Shown here in pieces: positions 35,676 to 46,300 of a stretch of 64,000 nt of DNA; within the stretch, counting starts at the first letter, position 1, and each line of letters opens with the position of its first letter. The stretch is from the NCBI GenBank assembly GCA_036852015.1, contig JAANDG010000490.1, positions 48,004-112,003 of the forward strand. The letters run 5' to 3'. The stretch comes from Pelodera strongyloides (taxonomy: Eukaryota > Nematoda > Chromadorea > Rhabditida > Rhabditidae). A model generated the notes under the pieces. It was given only the letters and a program-made list of their open reading frames with translations. It did no database searches and was not told where the DNA came from. The translations under genes and the position numbers were made by a program.

Positions 35676-36118
35676 CACAAAGCCCGGAGGGTTATCATGG
35701 ACATAAACTGAGGCTTTCATGTGTCCTCTGTCGCCTTTGATTCTGACCGGGTTTGTATCATGCTTGACAGAGCAACAATGCCACGCATTGATACGGGGAT
35801 GCGTAGATAAACTGTTTCTCTATGACCTAGCTACTGTAAGCGTAAGCCGGAAGCAACATAATCATTCATAGCCGAGGTGTAATCGATAGTGATATTTCAC
35901 ACAACGTTAGCGATAACTCAAAATCCCGCCTTTCGACATTTATCTCAGCAAAACGCCCAACTAATGATGGTTTTAAAGTACATGGTGGATAAGGACTCCA
36001 CTTATTTTATTTGAATAATACGTAATGTATAGGACAGTAACTGTGCGTGAGATCAGAGCCGGCGAGGTTCCTCAACGTGTACTAATGAATTACAAATTTC
36101 GCGTTCTCCCAACTTAGG

Positions 36119-36465
36119 ACAAAAAAAAAAAAATGTGAATACCACTTTATTCAGACATACAATCATCACACATAGACTTAAGCATGTAGAATCCAGGGTC
36201 CCGTTTGCTCTCGAAGTCGGGGATCTTCATTTTTAGCTCCAATCCAAGGCGGTGTGTCTCTTAGCCGATGTGTCCCATAGAGTGAAGTAGACGGTAGAAG
36301 ACGGCACAGAAGATAATACAGAGCGAAAGGTCCGTCCTAAGGCTAGGCAAGGGGAGCGCCTTAACTTTATTCCCGACGCCGTGGCATGTTTGCAAGATGG
36401 TAGCACTGGGCGGGATTCGAACCCGGGTCGTATGGGTGAGAGACGAGAACTTTGCCAACACAATA
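36119..36465 (-). repeat. tRNA-headed SINE-like element
   Basis: Minus strand: TTGGCAAAGTTCTC (A-box-like) then CCGGGTTCGAATCCCG (B box, perfect T-arm), followed by about 280 bp of non-tRNA sequence containing GGAATAAAG and ending beside a T-run at 36119-36132. Head plus unrelated body is the SINE layout. Confidence 0.55.
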
Positions 36466-38940
36466 GATATACCTTAAATTGGTGTAAGGCAGCAAAGGGT
36501 AAATTTGTGCTAAACTGGTGGAAGGGGAAGGGTTGGCCTCTGCATGGACCTAAAAATGTCCAATTTTTGTTCCAAAGGCATGAAAATTCCCATACTTCTT
36601 GACCTTAAGACCTAACATGGTTCACGTATATTTATTCTACTGCCGTTATGAACACCTGCGGACCTGCGTATCCGACCCCGTTCTCTGTTTATTCGTTTGA
36701 CAGAAACACTGAAAAGAAATTGCGCGAAATTGCAGCCGTAGAGAATAAGAGAATAGAATCTTGCTTGTCCAAAAACTGGTGGATGCGTGGTGTTGCGCGA
36801 TTTGAAATAGCGCTAAAGGCGCGTTCGAGTTGGGAAAAGTTTGGTTCAAGACGGAACATTTGCATAATTTAGCATAATGCTGAAAAGCAGGATATTCAGC
36901 TATGTTTGTCTGTGGTCTCTCTTTTGGCATTATCTCTCAAACTTTTCTCGCGTTTCCAACTTGAACCAACATTTTCCAGAATTCTTCAAACTTTTCCCAT
37001 CTTAAATGCGCCTTAAAGTTCTCCTCCTCCTGTAAGAACTGCCAATAAAGTATACTGGAAAAGCCACGTGAACTCCTGCATATCCAACTTTTTGTTACTT
37101 GACCGACACGCGGGATTGACGCTTATCCCATCGTTTCATTATACCATTCGTGAGCAACCTTCCAGAAAGCTATTGACGGTATTCCAACGAGACGAGTTTC
37201 ATCGATAGGGGGCAAAGATACGCAGAATTACAGCCACCATTTTTACAAAACGAATCCTACAGTGAATTAACATGGTCAGGCCACCGCATCATACCGCGGT
37301 TCTCAATTTAAGATATAACTCAATTCATGTTACCCCAGAACATTTTCGCATTGTGTTGTAGAATGCTACCGCCGCACCTTTGCTAAATAGCACTAATTGT
37401 CAGTAGCAAGACTGTCACATGCTTCGAGGAATGAAATACATGAACGTCCAAACAACCCATTCTTGGTTGACGCTCAAAACGGAACGAAAATATAACAACT
37501 CCGGAGGTCAAGTGTGTGTGTGCTGATTTTTCACAGTAAAAATTAAAAATACGGAAATGAGACTGCTATGTAGACATCGGGAGGAATCCGTCAGACAGAA
37601 TCTCCTAGGAAACAGACACATTTCATATATAGCTGTAGCACGTAGGACTATGAAATTAGAACTTCGTCGTGAACAACGAGCAAGAACTTGAAAGATGGGT
37701 TATGGCAGGAACAGCTGACACTAAACGTGTTCTCCATACCCTTTGGAAATTATCCAACACAATTTTTGTATTTTTACACAGTTCCTAAAGCAAACGATAT
37801 AGCAAGCTGCTTAGCTATGAAACACATTCATACAAATTATTGAACAATACGGAAGCTCAACACACATCGCAATACCGAAAGCACATAAACCAGCTAATTA
37901 GCTGAACATTTTGAAGGATTAGTCCAATGACGATGCCGCAGGTTGCAATTTTGTCCCAATAGACCAACAAAACGGTCCAAAACCGTCCACGACGCTCCAA
38001 AATCCAACATGAACCGTGGCCCAAAATGAACTCTAATAACGGTGCAGAAAGAATAGGCCAGCTTTTCAACCTGGAAAATGAAGAACAAAATAACTCGGTT
38101 ATTCCCCGGACATACAATCCATTCGTCTCTCTTTGTTTATTCTTTCGTGTATCTGGTAGGGCTCGCTTGAGCAGGCAGAATGGGATTGCATAAAACGTAA
38201 TCCGTAAAACATATCTTATCGGAAACCATTGGCTATGAACGACTTAACGAACTTGCGTAAAATAGTAAAAACTGTCCCAAATCTCACTTGAGATCATGCT
38301 CACTTGAGCAAGGCCAAAGAAAAAAAAAATCAAAAACTTCGATGCGGGAAACATGGTACCGCAACTGCAAATAGACAGAAATCGTTTTCTGAAGGTACAA
38401 ATTGTATAAATAATTGCTCACTTGAGCAAGGTTCACTTGAACCTGTACATGGCGATAACGTAATCGTTTAATTCGAGTAACACTGACCCGCGAAAATATT
38501 ACTCTGCTTTGTGAGCAGCGCCGTCGCCCACTGTCAAATTCCGGCGTAAAATCCAGCGTATTCCTCGATGGATAGATGAAGTATAAACCTGTTAAAATAT
38601 GGCGAGGCCAGACAATCAATGTTGCAACAAGAATGTAAAGGCCCGATTCAATCGTATTTGAAAGGAAGGAAACAACTATTTTTGTGTTCCTTTTAGAAGA
38701 TAAAATTACTAAAACTGGCCCTTTTACCTTATAAGGCGATAATGACACGTAAATTGCATTTTATAAACAAAGAAAGTGGTAAATGAGCATATATGAATTT
38801 ATAATAAAATAGTAAAAACGAACGTGGCAATTCGATAGCTGGAGAAAATAGTGTCGTCCTTCAACTGCCGTAGAATATGAATATCGTAGAAAAATAAAAT
38901 AAAATAAATAGGAAGAAATACTTCCGAAATAATTTGACGT
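36466..38940. other. Intergenic, no gene recognised
   Basis: Minus-strand frames at 37857-38117 and 38284-38748 are hydrophobic but show no splice-consistent neighbours or motif. The word GCTCACTTGAGCAAGG recurs near 38300 and 38415, with relatives at 38161. I see nothing else definable. Confidence 0.45.
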
Positions 38941-38941
38941 A

Positions 38942-39103
38942 AACCCTAGGCGTCAAAAGCCTAGATGAAGAACAAAATGCGATTTGCTCGCAACGAGGAA
39001 TCGCTACAGTATGCGCGGATGACCTGCGCATCCAAGTTTGAATCGCAGCGAAAGAAGAGTGGTGTACGGTGTGTTATCCACCTACTCACAAAGTACAATT
39101 TTA
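38942..39103. repeat. Second copy of the 35398 repeat
   Basis: About 155 bp apparently identical to 35398-35553 (CCCTAGGCGTCAAAAGCCTA ... CACCTACTCACAAAGTACAA). The two copies end at the same base, then diverge into ATTACATT tails, as expected for retroposons sharing a 3' end. Confidence 0.8.
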
Positions 39104-39212
39104 TTACATTATTAATTATTATGACATACAGTTTCTAACGAATTAATTCTACTGTAAGCGAAAGTAGGAGACAATTAACGGTCGCGAAATAACTTTTTAT
39201 GGGAATAGGCGA

Positions 39213-39393
39213 TTAAAGCGAAATACCGGCCGGTTTTTGAAAGACATCAGCACACCAGCACTATTATGCAGCTTATGCAAATGAAGATAAATTAGAATAA
39301 AAAATCGAGCTAAATTCGAGCAACTTTACATAAATACATAGGAATTCAGCTGTCCAAGATACGATTCAGAAACCGGTCGGTATTTCGCTTTAA
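39213..39393. mobile_element. TTAA MITE, family A
   Basis: TTAA-flanked. Ends TTAAAGCGAAATACCGGCC and CCGGTCGGTATTTCGCTTTA. Palindromic middle as in the other copies. Confidence 0.88.
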
Positions 39394-39544
39394 AAGATAA
39401 AGTCTACTAACGGAATACATGATGAAAACATTGACTAAACCTAGTATTCGCCGAAAATAGGGAAAGTTTTCTGAAAGGGAAAGTTGTGTTGAGACAAGGA
39501 ATAGAGGATTTCGTGAGCTTGGGGAGCAATTGTCCCTTGAGCTC

Positions 39545-39650
39545 AGATAATCCTCACTAATAGAGGGTGGGGAGTGAGGGGAGGGGGAGTGAGGGGAGGG
39601 GAGTGAGGGGAGGGGGAAGAAAGGGGGGGGAGAAAGGGAGAGGGGACTAG
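39545..39650. repeat. G-rich tract
   Basis: Repeats of GAGTGAGGGGAGGGG then a run of eight G. Many G3+ runs with short spacers, so G-quadruplex formation is likely on the plus strand. Confidence 0.7.
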
Positions 39651-39759
39651 ATGGTCAATTGTAGATTGAACTTGTATGGAGATTGAATCCTTCACAAAAC
39701 ACGCGACAAGTCAGAAGCATTGCTTTGGCTGATGTACTGTAGTGCTAAGCCATTTTAAT

Positions 39760-40315
39760 TTAAAGCGATATAACTGCGGGTTTTTGAAATGTGCGGTGGA
39801 CAACTGCATCCACATATGTTGTAAGCAAATTGATATTATTAGAAAATAACATGTCGAAGTTAATTGCATACGTTGCACGGGAACCGCGCCAATATCGACA
39901 GTGTGCCGCCAGTCACAAATTCTAAGTCTGCCGCTAACGGTGGTGGACTAAATAGTTTAAACATCAAACACTCCCCTTCTCCGTTTATTTACACTGATGA
40001 GCGCACAAATGAGTAGTGACCTCAATTGTCCCTCTCTCCATAATGCATGCACTCATTCTCTTTCTTTTCCCCTTGATTTGCTTACAGCCACAGTAAATCA
40101 GGTCATTTACCGTCACAGCCTAATATGCAAATTGAGTGATTAGATTAGTGTTTTGATGTCCCAGGCACCTCAACTTGATTTGAGGCCTAAAAATGCCATT
40201 ATGTGCTAATTTCCCATGACTTCGGAAGAGCACGTAGTGATACAATATTATCTTCTACATGGTAATGCAGTTGTCTGGCATAGGTTTCCAAACCACGTGG
40301 AAACCGCTTCGCGAA
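39760..40315. mobile_element. About 550-bp TTAA element related to families A and D
   Basis: Left TTAAAGCGATATAACTGCGG then GTTTTTGAAATGTGC. Right GCAGTTGTCTGGCATAGG, TTTCCAAACCACGTGG, AAACCGCTTCG. GGTAATGCAGTTGTC and GACAACTGCATCC are mirrored. The right terminus is eroded. No frame of interest. Confidence 0.55.
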
Positions 40316-41427
40316 AACTAAGAACTAAAATATTTTTTTTAACTTTATAGTTAACTCACCACGTCCATGTCTACCAACAACTTTTGTCGCTAACGCACCG
40401 CAGTCTAATCGTTCAAGGTCGATTTTACAATGCTTCGCTCCGACACGTAAGCTTGTGTCGTAAAATCAAGTCCGTCACCAGACCATTATCCAAGCTATTG
40501 AGATCCATAGTGCTGTAGGAATTCGCTTTAGTTTCACTCAGTCCCCGGCCCGAAAGATCCAGATTCCTCACTATTCTACATACTAGAAGTTCAATTTATA
40601 ACAGAATAGAGTGTCAGGCACACGAATAACGGTGCTCTTGTGTAGATATACAATGAGCAGCACGACACTACAAAAACCACATACCCCGCTATTATCAACT
40701 GTTGAATCAATGGACAGTGTGCATGAGCATTGCCACAACTTCGCCAACTGGAATTGCACATATTTCGCGCATTACTTGTACCGTACCCGCGCACAACTGG
40801 CGCAACCTTTTCCCCGGGAAGTTTTGTATTGTATGTGCAGCTCACATATTCGCAATCAAACGCAAACCAAATTCAAAATTCATTTCATTAACATAAGACC
40901 AAAAAAGAGCAACAAACAACAGACAACAACATCAACAATCAATAAAAGATAACAAAATTTACGAAAAATAACAAATAACAAGGAAACATATTATCCACTT
41001 GCTTGCTAGCAATATAGCAGCGCATAAAGTTCCAAACGTAATTTAGAACAATGCGTTGGGAATTGAACTAAAGGGAATTGTGCTATCTATAAACCGCAAC
41101 CCTAATGAATGAGGAAACACAAATGCAATCACAATCAGCCTTGAGAGTACCTATCCTCCAGGCTAATTTGTATTATTTTCACTCTCCACACAAGCGCTCT
41201 TTCAAAAAGTTTCATCAACACATAACATAAACTAAGAAAGCAATACTTGCTTACAAGATCTAACAACCCTGTTCTATACTGATTACATAGATGGCCGCTC
41301 ATAAACTATAAGAACATAAGACGCAATCAAGCAGTGGACATTTATGCTCATGAACTGAACTACAATTAGCCTTCCCAACAATGGAGCGTGCTGAAGAAGA
41401 AATCAATAACCTAATTTTCATTTTCAT
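40316..41427. other. RBM19 3' flank
   Basis: 40730-40830 is a GC-rich island of the dispersed GC-rich family (CCCGCGCACAACTGGCGCAA). The rest is AT-rich with no exon. Confidence 0.5.
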
Positions 41428-42814
41428 TCATCTTTCTTCCCAACTTCTCTCGGTAGTGGTACTTCGGCTGCTGAGAACACCTTCCTTTGAAGATCCATCT
41501 CCAACTTGCGGAGTCGAGTCTGAGACTTCTCACCACCACTGAAACAATCAGTAAATAAGATTTTTGGGTGTGTGTAGCTCAACCGGTGCTTGTCGAGTAG
41601 ACAAGTGACGCGGGTTCGAGTCCACGCCAAGTTTTTCACAATACACGAACTGCTCGCTACATTGCTTTCTTTGATTGTCTTTGTGCGTAATAAATTATTA
41701 TAAGGATCTTTGTGCGTAATAAATTATTATAAGGATGATAAAAATCAATCGATATTAACACATCTTAGACAACCAATCGACGATACTAAATTAAAGATTT
41801 CCTTTGTACACAGCTTCCACATAAGCTAGTAAAAAACATTCGCAAGCCTATGAAGTTATTATTACCAAATGAACCACTCATACACACATTTGCACATACT
41901 ACATGACAATTTCAGCACACTGAGCACACATTTCACTCAACACGTGACAGAACGCTTTAAAGCGAAATACTGGCCGGTTTTTGAAACGCATCGAGTGCAT
42001 CAGCATTCTTATGCAGCATATGCAAATGAACATAAATTATAATGAAAAATCGAGCTCAATTCGAGCAAATTAGCATAAAGACATAAGAATTCAGTTGTCC
42101 GCGATGCGTTTCAAAAACCGGCCGGTATTTCGCTTTAAGCAAAAGATTTCAACTCACGTGTATCTCATGTTTGTCTTCTTTCTCAGCTTCTTCACTTCAT
42201 CCTCCTTCGATTCCTCCTTTGCCCATTCAACGACCAAACGACGACCGTACAAATGGGTGGAATGGACGAGAGACTGGAAAGTAGTACCATTAATATCAAT
42301 TAGTACCAATCACACTCTAACCATTCCAATTGTACCAATTACACTGACGGTACTAGTACCGAGGCCTACGCGCATAATGGACTAGGTACTGGAAGGTTAA
42401 GACAAGGGTACAATAGACAAGTGAATCTAGCACTCGAGTTCCAACAACACCAATTATCACAATCCCGTCGCATAAGTTAGGTAGCCTCAATATTCCCAAG
42501 CCTTTATCAAAGAGGTGGTGGCGGGAGCGGTACGGCTCTGATTACCGCTCTGTTCCGCATAAAACAAGAAAGATATCTCACCTCAAATGCCATTTTCGCA
42601 TCTCCAATTGACATAAAATCGATGAAACCGAATCCACGATGTTGATCCGAACCAATCTAAAGAATCAAAGTATACTATGATTAACCTTTTAGCCGCTTAG
42701 GATTTTATTGTTCACGTCACTGAGTTATGCCTTATGCCCAGAACGACATACGGACGTACAATAGGACATGAACGAACCCGTAACAGACAGACAAACAAAC
42801 AAACAAACAGACAA

Positions 42815-42891
<77 letters not shown>

Positions 42892-43372
42892 GACAGACAG
42901 ACAGACAGACACACAGACAGACAGAGACAAATAATTGACAAACTATTATACCTTCTTAGGGATCCTCACACTCCTCACTTCTCCAAATGACGAGAACAGA
43001 CTCTCCACTTCCTTCACCGATGCCTGTAAATTCAGCCATGTTAATCAACCGTGTAAATATTCTTCACATATTCAAAGGAACAAAACTACAAACTAGCCTT
43101 GAAGATGTAGAACAGTAGGCACGCACAGAGCATTTTGGATACTTAACCAAATTCGAAGCCTGAGAAAACGGTCCCTTCCGAATGACCCCTCATTTTCATT
43201 AGGTTATAAGGTGAGTTTTTAACTCGAAATTAATACTTGTTACTGAGTTTTTAACTCGAAATTAATACTTTTAACTCGAAATTAATACCTGGAACGGTAT
43301 ATTTCGAACCATGATCTTTGTGCACTTGCCCTGATCCAAATTATCCACCGTCTTCCGCTTGTGAGATGGATC
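41428..43372 (-). CDS. RBM19: RBM19 exons 24-28: RRM6 and C-terminal tail
   Basis: Exons 43372-43289, 43023-42952, 42656-42582, 42273-42158 and 41538-41428 (stop included). RNP2 is KIMVRNIPF, RNP1 is HRGFGFIDF, then LYGRRLVVEWAKE and a basic helical tail. Exon 27 could end at an in-frame TGA just past the GTGAGT donor, but the last exon continues in phase (GGEKSQTRLRKLEMDLQRKV) and matches the family tail. Confidence 0.93.
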
Positions 43373-46300
43373 CTAAAACAAATATGTATTTTTTAATTGT
43401 TTAAAGCAGTATTGTACCTAATTTGGGAAATTTGCATATGATAGCTTCCTATGCAAATTTTGGTGTCCGCCCGAAGGTTCCGGCACCAAATTTACATAGG
43501 ATATGTGTATCATATGAAAATTTCCCAAAGTAGGTCACAAAGTCACAAACGACCGGCAATATAAGCTGCAAGAAACATGCTGTAATAAATAATCCAGTCA
43601 ATAGCCTACACCGTCTGCACTAACTATTCGGTTTATTATCCTGCTTCTAATATAAAATATTAAAAAACATATCTACACAAACCTCTTCCACTTCTCTGTG
43701 TGATAGTTTCATTTGAAGAGAGTGGCCGTGCAATAGACAACCCTGAAATAAGCGGGTTCAGCAAACAGTTACCAGTCCTCAATAAAAAAAACTTACATAG
43801 GCAGAAAAGGGCCTATACACGTGTATGTTTGTAGATTACTTACTATATTATTACTACTTTGTTCACATTGTGAGCGAGCTGGTAATACCGTAATCTTAAC
43901 ACTTAACCCAGTGGTTTCATCATTTGAAGCTACCGTAATCGAACCTAGAGATCTAATCACTTTAAGGATCTAAAATTAAAATAAGCCCCTATACGAAAAC
44001 TACAAGCTGCACTAAATAAGGCACCTGCATCTCCTTCACTGCTCTTTCAGCTTCAGCTTTCGTGTAGAATTGGACGAATCCGAATCCCATAGATAACGAC
44101 TTTTCCGGCTCGATGGGGTTCAACTTCTTCGAGATCTAAATAGGGAAAACGTTGGCAATTATCACCCAAACTACCGTACTCTGATGGTTCTACTGTGCAA
44201 TATAGACAACAGTCCGCGTTCAGTAACAGTATATACATTTTCAAACCAAGCAAAATATGGAATTATAGGTAATAATTTAATAACACTTTAATAATACTAT
44301 CTTCACCGTACTGCTGAGATTACATACATAATAGCAGTTGGCAGCAAATACAATTTTTACATCTGTGTATTTGATGTTTATTCCGGGAGCGTAAATGCTC
44401 GAAGATCTACATTGACTAATAGGAGTTGGTTATCGTTATCCCAGACATCTTACGCTCCCTATAGACCGTAAAAAGCTCACAACCGTATAAAACCAAAGCA
44501 CAGATAAAACCAGAACTCCTAACCTTGGCACTCTTGAAGCGATACTTCATCCTCGTGAACAACTTCGTCAGCTGTTCGTCTGTTGTGTTGAAGTTCACGT
44601 TCTTTACGAATACTGTCGCTCCAGGTTCAACCTAAATGACCAACCACCACTGGAGAAAAGGTTAGGTTGGAGAAAAAATTCGGCTACCCCGACTCCCTTA
44701 CGGAACTTAAAGCCGCAATGTACCTACTTTGGGAACTTTGCACACGATACACATATCCTACGTAGTTAATTTGGTGCCGGAAGCTACCGATGGGCCAAAA
44801 ATTTGAATTAGGACACATAGGAAATTCGTCTCATATGCAAATTTCCCAAAGTAGGTACTACGGCTTTAAAAGGTTAAAGCTGCAATATTCCAAAATTGCA
44901 ATATTCTCATAAGAACATACCTCAAAGTCATCGTCGCCTTCCTCCACTGGTTCCTTCTTCACAATTCTGAAAGCAAGTCATTTTTAAAATTGGGCGTTAC
45001 TACCTCAGCCTAAAACACTACAGCGAAGAATCAATTTCCTGTAAAACGAATCAGAAACATATCACGAAGTCTTTGTAACATAAGCTTTACAAAGCAGAAA
45101 TGAAGGGACAGGTAGCAAAGCTGTCGGCTGGTTCACATTTATTACATAAAAGCAATAACCCACCCTTCTTGCTGTCCCTCCACAGTACCCATCTCCATCG
45201 GCTCCTCCTCATCAATCTCTCCCTTCAGTCCCTGAATCCACTCGTCGACGTCCTTAATAATATATTTTTAAAGCGAAATACCGGTCGGTTTTTGAAACGC
45301 ATCGTGGACAGCTGAATTCTTACGTATCTATGCAAAGTTACTCGAATTTAACAATTTAACTCGATTTTATGTTCATTTAGATAAGCTGCACAATAATGCT
45401 GATGTACTCGATGCGTTTCAAAAACCGGCCTGTATTTCGCTTTAATACCCTGTTTGCAGACTCAACAAGACTGACCATGTAACGCAGACCTTAAAGGGAC
45501 AGGCCCATCAAAATAAACCTATATTTACGATACGTTCATAATGACTATCAAGCATTTTTATTACAATATATACAAACTAAATTTCACCGTTATTCGCCCT
45601 GGAAAACTTTTTTCCAATGCGCTCAACGCATATGTATATAAAACTGCAGATTTCAAAGCTATGTATGCAAATTTTAATAGCATTATAATTTCACGATAAA
45701 TTTGCATAGACGACAAGGATATTTGCGGCTTTATGGTATACATTTAAGCTGAGCGCATCGTAAAAAAGTTTTCCATGGCAAATAAATGTGAAATTTAGTT
45801 TGTATATATTGTAATAAAAATGCTTGATAGTCATTATGAACGTATCGTAAATATAGGTTTACTTTGATGGGCCTGTCCCTTTAATATATTATTAATTCCA
45901 TATACTCGCATGATGTTGTTGTTGGTTAACAAAAATTTCTCTAGGCTCGTAAAGTGAACTTGTTTGCCAACCTTCTTCAGACCCTCCACTCCAGTCTCTA
46001 TCTTCACTTCTTCCGTATCTTCAGTCTTCTCAACAACATCCACCTCTTGCTTCGCCTCCAGTTCCTTCGCCTTTCTTCGCTTCTTCGTGTCTCCTAGTAC
46101 CAGATCGGCAATCTGCAAAGGAAGCTATACTAAACTGCTTCGGTCATTCCCGTACGAGATTTTACGCGCCGCAGTATGCCCAGATATCACGTAATGGGGT
46201 TTCCATGCATGCCCAAAACCGTGCGTCTGCCTTCCAAGTATCAATTGCAAAATAGTGTGCCAATATACCGTAATTTTGATACAACCGCATTATAATCCGT

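Noticed and set aside
38284..38748. 154-codon minus-strand hydrophobic frame
   Set aside because: Considered as a receptor exon, but no recognisable motif, no flanking exons in phase, and it contains the short CTCACTTGAGCAAGG repeats.
41565..41632. Functional tRNA gene
   Set aside because: A and B boxes are good, but the anticodon loop lacks the conserved T33 and the acceptor stem does not pair.
42734..42934. Cys-rich or Gln-rich frames (CLSVCLSV, DRQTDRQT)
   Set aside because: Translations of the ACAG microsatellite.
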